The notes: a model not told the origin generated them from the letters alone. Shown: positions 43,901 through 52,777, counted from the stretch's first letter. The stretch is 64,000 nt of DNA from PALSA-1440 sp050011195 (GCA_050011195.1 JBEKJO010000019.1:1-64000), one strand, 5' to 3'. Program-made: numbers and translations.

Positions 43901-44376
43901 ATGCGGATGCGAAGAACATCGTGTTCACGTCGCAGTGGGATAATTATCCGCGCGAAGTCTCCGTTCCGTTGTCAGGAAGGTCATCGCACGCCTTTTTGCT
44001 GATGGCTGGCTCATCAAATCCGATGCAGAGCCGCTTCGACAACGGCGCGGTCATCGTGACTTACGCGGACGGCGCGAGCGCGCGGCTGGCGTTGCACAAC
44101 CCGACGACCTGGTGGCCGATTGACCAGGATTATTTCATGGACGACTACGCGTTTTGCCGCGACGAACCGATTCCGCCGCGCGTGGATTTGCGGACAGGGA
44201 AAATCCGCATTCTCGACGTCGAAAGTTTCAAGGGCAAAGGTGGAAAAGTTCCCGGCGGCGCGGCGACGGTTTTGGATTTGCCGCTCGCTGCGACGAAGGA
44301 ATTGAAATCGCTGACCGTTCGCGCGCTGGCGAACGAAGTGGTCATCGGGTTGATGAGCGTGACATTGGCGCGATGA
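40942..44376 (+). CDS. Large secreted (alpha/alpha)6-barrel glycosidase-like protein, DUF4450-like
   Basis: 1144 residues from the GTG at 40942, chosen because it gives the signal peptide AALHWSGVLAMFLHQSVVAQ. The longer frame from 40729 crosses the repeat. An N-terminal beta-domain starts VIVPDPQDWVLNAHGNFAGQ and has FNRPLYCMNAPFRADGGDKP. A helical toroid in the middle has LHSNGDMTKSHYDMNLVAVD, DNMQYNGGGVTHASAYNYWH and LPETSWMPYMWSVNNV. A C-terminal beta region has TVNGQPAKWQMVKD. The size and order resemble the DUF4450 group of polysaccharide-use loci, but this is from memory. Glu and Asp in the toroid are candidate catalysts. The substrate is unknown, probably a rhamnogalacturonan fragment. 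Confidence 0.65.
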   Translation: MAALHWSGVLAMFLHQSVVAQTSRVIVPDPQDWVLNAHGNFAGQIERPLRYFPDGRDFVITNGVEFFNRPLYCMNAPFRADGGDKPEFSLYLPGRGGNLRFGLKTSGGVKWLNDARQIVARYRPGSMLYEVRDPLLGDSVLNLAVLPLSETRGIIARAELWGAISPVEWVWVFGGANGMKGQRGGDIGCEREPVAKFFQLRAEQCADSELSITQNAFVLRSKTATIAGVASAGSELAVADASQWANLAGLLASANGRERLPVVVGRVVLSQGQPVYLALRQLEHNSQAVSAAGLPNFFSTAEGRRRAIAERVVVETPDAFINAAAAALNVAADAVWDNKQQAFMHGAVAWRTRLLGWRGSYAGDELGWHQRTAAHFAGFAKQQNTRPVLETLPPADENANLARNEAGLHSNGDMTKSHYDMNLVAVDAFFRHLLWTGDLDYARQMWPTIERHLAWERRLFRREFGADKLPLYEVYAAIWASDNMQYNGGGVTHASAYNYWHNKMAARVAKLLGKDTALYEREADLILQAMQKHLWLANEGWFAEFKDYLGLQLAHPNAGLWTFYHTLDSEVPTPFEAWQMTRFVDTQIAHIPIRGPGVPPEHLFTLPETSWMPYMWSVNNVVMAEVAHTSLAYWQAGRAEAAFPVFKGCLLNSMFLGLCPGNVGAMTCFDMARGEAQRDFADGCGATSRALVEGLFGVQPDALAGELKIRPGFPAQWNHARITHPDLNFAFRRVGSTETFSVEQKFSKPQALRLEIPALRESVGSLTVNGQPAKWQMVKDCVGWPRIEIEDAAAARQEVVIQWRGPTPAGVSAPAALVRGGELEAKIGGHELSTVNDPQNALSQLVVGEFGFHAQATGSPGQRTVFAHLRQGELNWWQPVTFEIRAGPEAGAPDVMDWKKNLPATARFESVDLTPVFNDKVTQIFRNEYRSPRSPFVSLAQPKQGIGGWCDFKTRFTVDDAGLRAAAARGGGKIILPNGVPLQTPGDADAKNIVFTSQWDNYPREVSVPLSGRSSHAFLLMAGSSNPMQSRFDNGAVIVTYADGASARLALHNPTTWWPIDQDYFMDDYAFCRDEPIPPRVDLRTGKIRILDVESFKGKGGKVPGGAATVLDLPLAATKELKSLTVRALANEVVIGLMSVTLAR

Positions 44377-44460
44377 GGGAGTTGATTCATATTCCTGTTC
44401 AGCCATTTTCAAAGTTGCAGGAGACGGCGTATGGAGTCTCTATATTGCCTGTAATTTGAG

Positions 44461-44515
44461 CCTCGTGACGATCACGACGATTACGAAGCACGATTACGCG
44501 ACACACGATTACGAG
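44461..44515. repeat. Short degenerate repeats (ACGATTACGA type)
   Basis: The 55 bp before the sensor kinase hold several copies of ACGATTACG/CACGATTACG. Similar low-complexity tracts occur at 29750-29765. Any function is unknown. Confidence 0.45.
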
Positions 44516-47500
44516 ATGCTTGTCTCGAGGCAAGGACTGATGCAAACTCCGCCCATGACTCCTGGCAGTCGGAAACTGCCCGTCGGACTGGTGCGACGGC
44601 TGGGACAGGTATTGCCAGGCTTGGCTGCTTTTGCGGCAGCCCTTGGCTGTCTCGCCGCCGGCCCGGGCGACTATCTGATCGACACTTGGACCGGCGACCA
44701 TGGCCTGCCCAGCAGTTCCGTAACCGCGATCGCTCAGACACCGGATGGGTATCTCTGGGTGGGCACGTACAATGGCCTGGTGCGGTTGGATGGCGTGCGC
44801 TTCGTCACCTTCGACCCTTCCAACACTCCCGAACTCCAACATGCTCGCATCCGGCACCTGGATGTCGATGCCGCGGGCACACTCTGGATCAGCACTTTCT
44901 ATGGCTCATTGACTTCCTATCGCGACGGCCAGTTTCGCGCCGAGTGGACGGGCGAAGGGGTGGCGGATTCAGCCGTCACGGCCGTGTCACTGCGGTCGAA
45001 TGCGCCGGTCTTCCTGCTGCGCACGGGTGCCTTGCTCCGGCGGGTGGCCACGAATTCTCCAGCCGGTCCGTGGCAAGTGTTGAAGGCGCCCGGGGCGAGG
45101 CTGGGCGAAATGTGCGCCCAGGACGCTGAAGGTGTGATCTGGTGCCGCGGGCGTGACCGGAAGGTGTGGCGGCTGTTAGGGGACCGGTTTGACGAGGTGG
45201 CCTTGGCCAACTCGGGCTTGGGAGCTGACTTGGAAAGCATCAACTGCCTGGTCACCGGTTCGGATGGACGCCTCTGGGTCGGAATGCGGCGGGGGCTGGC
45301 CTTTTGGGACGGCGCGCGTTTTGTGTCCGCCACGCCGACGAACGGCGAGCCGACTGTGGACGCGAGATTTCTCTATCCGACGCCCGACGGGAGCGTGTGG
45401 GTGGTGGCCGACCAGCGGGTGCGGAAAGCGCGGGCGCGGCAGTGGATCTTCGAAGCGGAACCCTGCCGGGGTGTGTTCAATGGGGGATGGGACAGGATGG
45501 GCATTCAACAGGACGCCCTGGGCGGCATCTGGCTGTATCATTATGGAAAGGGCCTGTTCCACATTCGCCCGGATGGCCGCACGCGGCAGCTCGCGGACGA
45601 GGAGGATTTCCCCGGGGAACGCGTTGACTGCTTTTTTGAGGATCGCGAGGGCAACTTGTGGGCGGGCGTTGATCGGGGCGGGCTGGTGCGTGTCCGGGAG
45701 AAGCGATTCGCCGTGCTGGCGCCCAATGCGGGCGCCCGCGCCAGCAAAGTCGTGTCGGTGGCCGAAGATGCCCAGGGCGCGCTCTGGTTGGGCACCTATG
45801 GCGGAGGCTTGTACCGTTATCAGTCAGACACATGGGAGGCCGTGCCCTTGCCCGAAAGCGCGCCCTCGGGTTTTGTGTTCAGCGTGTGCCCGGACCACTC
45901 GGGGCGCCTCTGGCTGAGTGCGGGTGAAGAGAACATCTTTTGGGGTCTCGGGAACCAAATTGAAACCGTCCCGGGCGCTCTTCACGGTGTAAAGGTCATC
46001 CTCGCGGCGCATGACGACCGGATTTGGCTCGGCACCAAGAACGGTTTGGGGTGCTGGGAGGAAGGCAAATTTCGCCGGCTCACGCCCGAGGAAGGAGTGC
46101 CCAGCGTGGATGTGCGTGCTCTGGTCGAAGACCGGCACGGCGTCGTCTGGGCAGGCGCCGACAACGGCGCCTTGTATCGTATCGAAACCAAACGGGTCAC
46201 TGCGTTCACGCCGGAGGACGCGTTGAAGTCGCAACCTGTCTGGTCGCTCTTGACGGACGCGGAGGATTCGGTCTGGGTGGGCACCTTCCGCGGCGGGTTG
46301 CTGCATTTCCAGGCGGGCCGATTCGTCCGCTACACGACCCGGAACGGCCTGCCCAGTGATGTGATCTGCCAGCTTCTCGATGACGAGCAGGGCCGGCTCT
46401 GGATCGGTTCGCAGCAGGGCATCTCCTGCGTGGCGAAGGCGGAGCTGCTCTCGCTGGCCGGCGGCAAGGACAAAACCGTTAACTGCACGACCTATGGCCG
46501 GTACGATGGCTTGCCCTCCCTGGAGTGCTCTGGCGGCTACCAGCCGGCGGCCTGCCGCACCCGGGACGGCCGGCTGCTGTTTGCGACACTCAAGGGCGCC
46601 GTTTTGGTCCGCCCACAGGAGCTTCTGCCCAACCGCCTGCCGCCGCCGGTGGTCCTGGAAGAAGTGCTGGTGGAGGGCATAACGCAACCACTGGCACGGC
46701 GCAGCGGCGAAAACAGCGCGGCTCCGCCGGCATGGCTGAAAATCCCGCCGGGCCGAGGGCAAATCGAATTTCGCTTCGCCGGCTTGAGTTTCGTCTCGCC
46801 CGACCGCGTCCGGTTCCGTTATCGCCTCAACCCGCTGAACAAGGATTGGGTCGAAGCGGGCACTCGGCGCTCGGCGCATTACGATATCCTGGGACCGGGG
46901 GAGTATCTCTTCGAGGTCATCGCCTGCAACAATGGCGGTGTGTGGAATGAACGACCCGCCACCCTGGCTTTCCAGGTCCTGCCGCACTATTACCAAACGT
47001 GGTGGTTCCTGACCCTGGCGGGGGCCGCGGCCATCGTTTCCACCGCCGGGACCGTCCGCCACTTCGCCACCAAGCGAATGCGGTTTGCCTTGGCCCGTGC
47101 GGAGCGCCAGCGGGCCATCGAACAGGATCGCGCCCGGATTGCCAAGGACATCCACGATGACCTGGGCGCCGGCCTGACCCACATTACCCTGCTGAGCGAG
47201 CTGGCTCAGCGCGAACCGGGGTCCGGCGCGCCCGCGCGGCTGGACCAGATCGCCGACACTGCCCGCGAACTGACCCTGGCCATGGACGAAATCGTCTGGG
47301 CCGTCAGCCCGGAGAACGATTCCCTCGATTCCCTGCTCACCTACATTTCACGGTTTTCCCAGCACTACCTGCAAACTGCCGGCATCGCCTGCCGGCTGGA
47401 CCTGCCCCCGCAACTTCCCGTCTGTGCTCTCTCTTCCGAGGTCCGCCACAACTTGTTCCTGGCGGTCAAAGAGACTTTGACCAACGTGATCAAACATGCC

Positions 47501-47749
47501 GGCGCGACCGAAGTCTGGCTCCGTTTGGCATTGTCGGCTGGCACCGCAACTCTTTCGATCCAGGACAACGGCTGCGGGCTCGCCGCCTCCGGGCAAGCTG
47601 CCAGCGCCGCTCGCCCGGCTCGCATTTCGACGGGACACGGCCTGCAGAACCTGGAGAAGCGCCTGGCGGCCAGCGGCGGCCATTGTGTCGTCACCAGCGA
47701 GCCGGGCAAGGGAACCCGGGTCGAATTGACGGCGAGAATTGAGTTATGA
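44516..47749 (+). CDS. Propeller-type sensor histidine kinase
   Basis: About 1077 residues from the ATG at 44516; ATGs at 44540 and 44555 are alternatives and a TTG 60 bp upstream is unlikely. A membrane segment (VLPGLAAFAAALGCLAAG) is followed by about 14 two-component propeller repeats of the form LWVGTYNGLVRLDG, then a Y_Y_Y domain (IEFRFAGLSFVSPDRVRFRY). A transmembrane segment lies at about 829 (WWFLTLAGAAAIVST), HisKA_3 with the phospho-acceptor His in KDIHDDLGAGLTH at about 878, and an HATPase domain (KETLTNVIKHA, DNGCGL, GHGLQNL). Related two-component systems sense oligosaccharides in the periplasm. The response regulator overlaps its end by 4 bp, so a local regulatory pair is likely. 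Confidence 0.87.
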   Translation: MLVSRQGLMQTPPMTPGSRKLPVGLVRRLGQVLPGLAAFAAALGCLAAGPGDYLIDTWTGDHGLPSSSVTAIAQTPDGYLWVGTYNGLVRLDGVRFVTFDPSNTPELQHARIRHLDVDAAGTLWISTFYGSLTSYRDGQFRAEWTGEGVADSAVTAVSLRSNAPVFLLRTGALLRRVATNSPAGPWQVLKAPGARLGEMCAQDAEGVIWCRGRDRKVWRLLGDRFDEVALANSGLGADLESINCLVTGSDGRLWVGMRRGLAFWDGARFVSATPTNGEPTVDARFLYPTPDGSVWVVADQRVRKARARQWIFEAEPCRGVFNGGWDRMGIQQDALGGIWLYHYGKGLFHIRPDGRTRQLADEEDFPGERVDCFFEDREGNLWAGVDRGGLVRVREKRFAVLAPNAGARASKVVSVAEDAQGALWLGTYGGGLYRYQSDTWEAVPLPESAPSGFVFSVCPDHSGRLWLSAGEENIFWGLGNQIETVPGALHGVKVILAAHDDRIWLGTKNGLGCWEEGKFRRLTPEEGVPSVDVRALVEDRHGVVWAGADNGALYRIETKRVTAFTPEDALKSQPVWSLLTDAEDSVWVGTFRGGLLHFQAGRFVRYTTRNGLPSDVICQLLDDEQGRLWIGSQQGISCVAKAELLSLAGGKDKTVNCTTYGRYDGLPSLECSGGYQPAACRTRDGRLLFATLKGAVLVRPQELLPNRLPPPVVLEEVLVEGITQPLARRSGENSAAPPAWLKIPPGRGQIEFRFAGLSFVSPDRVRFRYRLNPLNKDWVEAGTRRSAHYDILGPGEYLFEVIACNNGGVWNERPATLAFQVLPHYYQTWWFLTLAGAAAIVSTAGTVRHFATKRMRFALARAERQRAIEQDRARIAKDIHDDLGAGLTHITLLSELAQREPGSGAPARLDQIADTARELTLAMDEIVWAVSPENDSLDSLLTYISRFSQHYLQTAGIACRLDLPPQLPVCALSSEVRHNLFLAVKETLTNVIKHAGATEVWLRLALSAGTATLSIQDNGCGLAASGQAASAARPARISTGHGLQNLEKRLAASGGHCVVTSEPGKGTRVELTARIEL

Positions 47750-48381
47750 GTATTCGGGTCTCAGTCGTCGAAGACAACACGCGCGTCCGCGCCGGCCTGG
47801 CGAACTTGATCGAGCTCTCGCCGGGGTTGACCTGCCTTAGCCAGCATCGCACCGGCGAGGCTGCCCTGGCCGAGCTGCCCAGAATTCGGCCGGATGTGGT
47901 GCTGATGGACGTTAATCTGCCCGGCATCAACGGGGTCGAGTGCGTGCGCCAGCTCAAACCCCTGGTGCCGCAGACGCAGTTCGTCATGCTGACGGTGTTT
48001 GAGAACACCGAATTGATCTTCCAGGCCTTGAGGGCGGGCGCGACCGGCTACCTGCTCAAGCAGACCCCGCCCGCGGAGTTGCTCGCCGCCATCCACAGCG
48101 TGCACCAGGGCGGCTCGCCGATGACCGGCCACATCGCCCGCAAGGTGGTCGCCTCACTCCAGCAAACCGCCGCCCCGGCGGGCGAAGAAACCCTGACCCC
48201 ACGCGAGCGGGAGGTGCTGGACTATCTGACCAAAGGCTTCCTCTACAAGGAAATCGCTGACAAGATGGCCATCACCTTCGAAACGGTGCATGCCCATATT
48301 CGGAAGATCTACGAAAAACTCCAGGTCCGCTCCCGGACCCAGGCGGTAACCAAGCACCTGCAGCAGACACGCCCCACTTGA
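47746..48381 (+). CDS. NarL/LuxR-family response regulator
   Basis: 211 residues. Receiver domain 1-120: VEDNTRVRAG, phospho-acceptor Asp in VLMDVNLPGINGVE (about 54), MLTVFENTE and KQTPPAEL. The LuxR-type helix-turn-helix at about 145-205 reads LTPREREVLDYLTKGFLYKE and VHAHIRKIYEKLQVRSRTQ. Its ATG overlaps the kinase stop codon (ATGA). It should be phosphorylated by the propeller kinase and control transcription of this locus. The target sites are unknown; the 22-bp motif at 50843 and 53044 is one candidate. Confidence 0.9.
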   Translation: MSIRVSVVEDNTRVRAGLANLIELSPGLTCLSQHRTGEAALAELPRIRPDVVLMDVNLPGINGVECVRQLKPLVPQTQFVMLTVFENTELIFQALRAGATGYLLKQTPPAELLAAIHSVHQGGSPMTGHIARKVVASLQQTAAPAGEETLTPREREVLDYLTKGFLYKEIADKMAITFETVHAHIRKIYEKLQVRSRTQAVTKHLQQTRPT

Positions 48382-48500
48382 GAGTGCCGGCTCTCATGGG
48401 CATTGAGGCAGGCCGCGGGTGAGTTTCAACTCCTTCAAGCCTCGAGATGCCCCAGCGCGGCACCAACCGACGAGGCTGAAGGACGGCGTTGGTCAAAATG

Positions 48501-50789
48501 CTATTTCAACATTCTCCCACCGAATGGGAACGCGGGGCTGGAGCTGATCACGACGATTCTTGTGCCCCAAGGTTGCAGTTCTAGCGGGAGCGTGGTCTTG
48601 CCCTTTGCGAACGTGGCGCCCGGCCAAGGCTCGATTTTCCCGCTGGCAGCGTCCCAGCTCTGCACCCGCACAGCCATGCCGTCGTTCCCGACGGTGGCCT
48701 TAAGCGACAAAGGTTGCTCGGCTTCGTTGAAGAAGAAATACAAGTCGGCGTCCTTCAGGCGTCGGTGATTATATTTGAGCCACGACGTGGCCGGGTCGGT
48801 CGCAACATCCGGCGCGGGCAAAGCGGCCAGTACCTGGGGAGTGATTTCGGGCGCCGGCTCCAGCGTGGCCCAACTGATGTCCGCCGGGCCGGTGGCAGTG
48901 AGAAAGTTCTTGTCCATGACGAGCTTGGGCGCGCCGCCCAGGAAGATGACCTTGCCGCCGGCCTTGGCGAAGGCGCGCAAGTGGTCCAATGCGGCCTTGG
49001 AAATCGCGTCCACGGGCGGAATCAAAACAGCCCGATAAGCCTGGCCGCTCAGGTTGACCAGTTCCTTGCCCTGCAACCGGAGTGATTTCGACAGCGCGTA
49101 TTCGTCCACGTAATCCAAGTCGCGCTGATGCTCCAGCAGTTGGTGGACGATGGCGAGGAAGCTCGCGTCCACCGCGGTATCGCCGAACCAGTAGCTGCTC
49201 GAAGGAATATAGACGCAGACTTGCGCGGTGGGGCGGCCTTCACCGAGCAAGTAGCACACGCGGTTGACATAGGCGGCGACCGCGGGAAAGCCCGGGTCAC
49301 TGTAAAAACCACGCAGGGAGTCCGTGCTCCGCCCGCCCATGCCCATGTATTCGATGCGGCTAATGCCGTTGACCATCAGGTGATTGAGAATCCAGCCGGC
49401 TTCCTTGAGGTCGGGCGCGGGCTTATAGGCGGCGAAGGCCTCGCACATCGCCCGCGGATGGCCGTTCAGGTGAGTGGCCGACGAAGCCAGCTTCGGGAAA
49501 TCAGCCACGACGTCGTGCCAGATTTGGTGCCAGATAGTGTCAATGCCCGGCACCTGGATGCTCCGCATGCATTTGAAGAAATCGCCGTCCGCGATCGCAA
49601 GCTGCGGTAGAATCTCCTCGTGCTCGATGTGCATCTGCATCTCGACATGGTTCTCCACGCACCATTTGCCCTCGGCGCCGAAGAAGTTTTCGCCGAAGAG
49701 GTCCGACCAGACATCACAGTAGTCGGCGAAAGCCCGGTGGCCCTCGTCGAAATTGGGCTTCATCGGCGCGATCGTGCCGCGACCGGTGCCGATGCCGATG
49801 CGGATGGAGGCGACCCTCGCCAAATAGGGGCGCAAGTCGTAACCCTTCCGCTTCTGGAATTCCGCCAGCAGAACGGGCGACCAGGGATTGAAGCCAAAGG
49901 CCGGTTCGTCCCCCCGGAAGCCCAAGACGGTCTTGCCCAATTCGTCGCCGATCGCTTGCTTGTAACCATCGAAGGTCCACTGGTCGAAAAGTTTGTTGGC
50001 CTCGGGATTAAGGTAATCCATGAGCGAGTGTTCGCCGGTTTTCCCGCCGGTCGAGTTGTTGGCCGAACGCGTCGCGCCGGAGCGAAACACGGAGCGCGGC
50101 AGGACGATTTCCCAGTTGCCCGTCGGCACCGTCCAGTTCACCGCGCCACTCGAACTGTCCAGCACTTGCGAGACCCCGGTCTCCCCGTTGACTGCCAGCA
50201 CGCAGATCGTTCCACGCTCCAGTTTGCAGGAGTATTGTTGGCCGGCCGTCACGGGGATGCGCTCGGAAACCAAGGCCGTCATGCGCAGATCCGGGCGCTC
50301 GACGGTGAATTTGCCGCCGGCAAAACCCGAGGGATACCCGCCGTCGTCATCGAACCACAGCCGCATGTTCCGTTTCTTGGCCTCCTCGACCACCACCTTC
50401 ACCGCCTCAAAATAGCCGGGCGAGAGGTAAGCCGAGTTGCCGCGCTTGGGCTCGACGAAAGCAGCCTGGACGTTCACCGATTTGCTGCGGTCCAGCACGC
50501 GCCCCATGGCCTCGCGGCTGAGTTCGTCGCTAAAACCCCAGTCGAATTGCGCGCTGTATTCCGGCGGCGGCGCGGCGAAATGGGCGGCCAGTTGTGCGGC
50601 GGTGGGATCAGAGATTTGTTGCCAGGGCCGCTCCTGCGCCAATGCGCTGCTCGCTGCCAGCAGCCACACGAGGACTTGCGTGAGGGCTTTCACGGGACCA
50701 ATGACATTTGCTGCGCTGAGGTTGTTTGGCTGGCGGAAAATCCCCTGCTGACGCAGGGGCGCCACGCAGGCGAGCTTGCGGCTGTTCAT
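48501..50789 (-). CDS. Secreted GH106-type alpha-L-rhamnosidase
   Basis: 762 residues from the ATG at 50789; a GTG at 50693 (VKALTQVLVWLLAASSALAQ) fits a signal peptide better. The protein shows GFSDELSREAMGRVL with KSVNVQAAFVEPKRG, then RNMRLWFDDDGGYPSGFAGG, the GH106-type barrel start, and GFRGDEPAFGFNPWSPVL further in. A C-terminal region follows with KVIFLGGAPKLVMDKNF and a beta domain (YNHRRLKDADLYFFFNE). It is about 180 residues shorter than the other GH106 gene, lacking the last jelly-roll. Such short relatives may act on other alpha-linked deoxy sugars. It diverges from the GH28 gene across 227 bp. Confidence 0.72.
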   Translation of the reverse strand: MNSRKLACVAPLRQQGIFRQPNNLSAANVIGPVKALTQVLVWLLAASSALAQERPWQQISDPTAAQLAAHFAAPPPEYSAQFDWGFSDELSREAMGRVLDRSKSVNVQAAFVEPKRGNSAYLSPGYFEAVKVVVEEAKKRNMRLWFDDDGGYPSGFAGGKFTVERPDLRMTALVSERIPVTAGQQYSCKLERGTICVLAVNGETGVSQVLDSSSGAVNWTVPTGNWEIVLPRSVFRSGATRSANNSTGGKTGEHSLMDYLNPEANKLFDQWTFDGYKQAIGDELGKTVLGFRGDEPAFGFNPWSPVLLAEFQKRKGYDLRPYLARVASIRIGIGTGRGTIAPMKPNFDEGHRAFADYCDVWSDLFGENFFGAEGKWCVENHVEMQMHIEHEEILPQLAIADGDFFKCMRSIQVPGIDTIWHQIWHDVVADFPKLASSATHLNGHPRAMCEAFAAYKPAPDLKEAGWILNHLMVNGISRIEYMGMGGRSTDSLRGFYSDPGFPAVAAYVNRVCYLLGEGRPTAQVCVYIPSSSYWFGDTAVDASFLAIVHQLLEHQRDLDYVDEYALSKSLRLQGKELVNLSGQAYRAVLIPPVDAISKAALDHLRAFAKAGGKVIFLGGAPKLVMDKNFLTATGPADISWATLEPAPEITPQVLAALPAPDVATDPATSWLKYNHRRLKDADLYFFFNEAEQPLSLKATVGNDGMAVRVQSWDAASGKIEPWPGATFAKGKTTLPLELQPWGTRIVVISSSPAFPFGGRMLK

Positions 50790-50842
50790 GCCGGAACTTT
50801 GCGTCCGGCCATTTCCCGTGTCAACCTGAACCCGCCCATCGT

Positions 50843-50864
50843 CTCTAACCACTATTGGTAATAG
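50843..50864. promoter_or_regulatory. 22-bp repeat motif, copy 1
   Basis: CTCTAACCA-CT-ATTGGTAATAG. The core ACCA-N4-TGGT is a palindrome. It matches 53044-53065 in 20 of 22 positions. It lies between the divergent GH106 and GH28 genes, where an operator would be expected. Confidence 0.55.
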
Positions 50865-51016
50865 CCCCTATCCAACTTGGAGGTATGATTCTCATTGAGC
50901 ATTGTCGTCCGACCGTGGTGGCAGCGATATGAGCGCGGCCCGGTTGGCGGCGGCCGTGACGCGGGTCATGCCCCAGCACGCCAGCCGGGAGTTGAACCTT
51001 GGGTAATCCGCCGGCG

Positions 51017-52531
51017 ATGCCGAAAATGAACCGAACACGCGAACAGACAATCGAGGACAGGACGCCCCGGCAATGCGCCGTGGCCGGCTCCCTGCGCCCG
51101 GCGATGCGACAGGCACAACTGTCAATCCCTGCCGCGGCGGCAGCCGCGCTCCTGCTCGCCGCCGCCTGGTCGAGCGCTGCCCAGCCGGTTGCCGCGGCGG
51201 CCCGAACCTCGTTCCCCCGGCAGCAGTCCTCCGCCCAGGCCGTTTCCCGTCGGTTTCCCATCACCGCTCTCGGGGCCGTCGGCGATGGCAAAACTCTCAA
51301 TACCAAGGCGATCCAGGGCGCCATCGAGGCCTGCGCCCGCGATGGCGGCGGCGTGGTCGTGGTGCCCCAAGGAACCTTTGTCACCGGGGCGCTCTTCCTC
51401 AAGCAGGGCGTGAACCTCCAGGTTGAAAGGGGCGCGGTGCTCAAAGGGTCCCAAGACACCAACGATTATCCTTGGATCAACACGCGCATCGGCGGACTCG
51501 AAATGAAATGGCCGGCCGCCTTGGTCAATGCCGACTCGGTGACCAATCTCCAGCTCACCGGCGAGGGAACCATTGATGGCTCCGGCGAACGCTGGTGGAA
51601 AGAGTATTGGGACGCCCGCGCCAGGGAAAACGGCCTCGACCCCCATTTCAAAGTCGGCCGGCCCCGGCTAATCCATATCATTCGCGGACAACGCCTGCTC
51701 GTGCGCGGCCTCTCGCTCAAAGACTCCGCCTTCTGGAACCTCCAACTCACTTACTGCGACCAGGTCGAAGTCCGCAACCTCAAAATCCGCGCCCCCCACA
51801 CCCCCATTAAAGCCGCCAGTTCCGACGGCATTGACATTGACTCCACCCGCAACGTCCTCATCGAAGCCTGTGACATCGAATGCGACGATGACGCCATTTG
51901 CCTCAAAGCCGGCCGCGGTGCTGATGGCCTGCGGGTGAACCGGCCAACCGAAAACGTCACCATCCGGGATTGCCGCGTCGGCCACGCCGCGGGGTTGGTG
52001 GCCTTTGGGAGCGAAACCGCCGGCGGCATTCGCAATGTCACCGTCACCAACTGCCGGGCCGACTCCGGATGCCTCGAGGTGGTGCGCTTCAAAACCCATC
52101 TGGGCCGCGGCGGAATCGTCGAAAACGTCCTTTACGAAAACATCGCAGCCGAAGACACCCAGCAGGTGTTCAGCTTCAACATGAACGCCCTCGGTGGCCT
52201 CTGGATGCCGGAGGCCTTTCGGGACCCCCCCGCCGCCGACAACGGCACGCCCGTCTTCCGCAACATCATCGTCCGCCACCTCACCGCCAGAAATTGCAAG
52301 TCCGCTGGCCGCCTCGTCGGGCTGCCCGAAAGCCCCCTGCGCGGCCTCACCCTGGAAAACGTGGACATCCAGGCCCAGAGCGGCTTTACCATCCGGCATA
52401 CTCAAGGTCTCCGGTTCAACAACGTTAAGCTCAACGGCAGCCTCCTCGCCGCCCCGGGCAGCCCGGAAGCCTCCGATAACGACGGCGCCGCCCCACAGCA
52501 GGCTAATAAAGACCCCGACCGTCAATTGTAA
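51017..52531 (+). CDS. Secreted GH28 polygalacturonase-like glycosidase
   Basis: 504 residues from the ATG at 51017; the frame continues to a TTG at 50999, and an ATG at 51104 just before the signal segment (SIPAAAAAALLLAAAWSSAA) is possible. The beta-helix begins FPITALGAVGDGKTLNTKAI, with GEGTIDGSGERWWKEYWDAR (about 180), then the catalytic SSDGIDIDSTRN, CDDDAICLKAGRG and GHAAGLVAFGSETAGG, so all GH28 signatures are present. GH28 hydrolyses galacturonan or rhamnogalacturonan. The last 60 codons exist a second time 430 bp downstream as a decayed copy. Confidence 0.87.
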   Translation: MPKMNRTREQTIEDRTPRQCAVAGSLRPAMRQAQLSIPAAAAAALLLAAAWSSAAQPVAAAARTSFPRQQSSAQAVSRRFPITALGAVGDGKTLNTKAIQGAIEACARDGGGVVVVPQGTFVTGALFLKQGVNLQVERGAVLKGSQDTNDYPWINTRIGGLEMKWPAALVNADSVTNLQLTGEGTIDGSGERWWKEYWDARARENGLDPHFKVGRPRLIHIIRGQRLLVRGLSLKDSAFWNLQLTYCDQVEVRNLKIRAPHTPIKAASSDGIDIDSTRNVLIEACDIECDDDAICLKAGRGADGLRVNRPTENVTIRDCRVGHAAGLVAFGSETAGGIRNVTVTNCRADSGCLEVVRFKTHLGRGGIVENVLYENIAAEDTQQVFSFNMNALGGLWMPEAFRDPPAADNGTPVFRNIIVRHLTARNCKSAGRLVGLPESPLRGLTLENVDIQAQSGFTIRHTQGLRFNNVKLNGSLLAAPGSPEASDNDGAAPQQANKDPDRQL

Positions 52532-52640
52532 GTATTTACTACCCAGAGAGCAGCCGACCCCAAAAACCACCTTGCAGATCGGGCACAGGATAGAGGGGTT
52601 CGGCTACTCAAGCTCAATACCCCCATAGGTCCGTCACTAC

Positions 52641-52710
52641 ACCGTCTCGGCATCATTCCCCCCCCTCCCAGCGTGCTGGGGGGGGCTGCATGCGACGGTA
52701 GTGAGACGGT
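52641..52710. repeat. GC-rich inverted repeat
   Basis: ACCGTCTC (52641-52648) and GAGACGGT (52703-52710) are perfect arms. Between them a run of C (52658-52666) faces a run of G (52678-52685) through CCAGC/GCTGG. This gives a long, very stable imperfect hairpin between the GH28 gene and its copied tail. Confidence 0.55.
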
Positions 52711-52777
52711 AGAGGGATGGTGGTACAACGGTGTTTGGTATAATTGTGGGTTCCAGGTTGCCCAGCACACCGCACGC

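Noticed and set aside
45824..47182. 452-codon minus-strand ORF
   Set aside because: Shadow of the histidine kinase gene.
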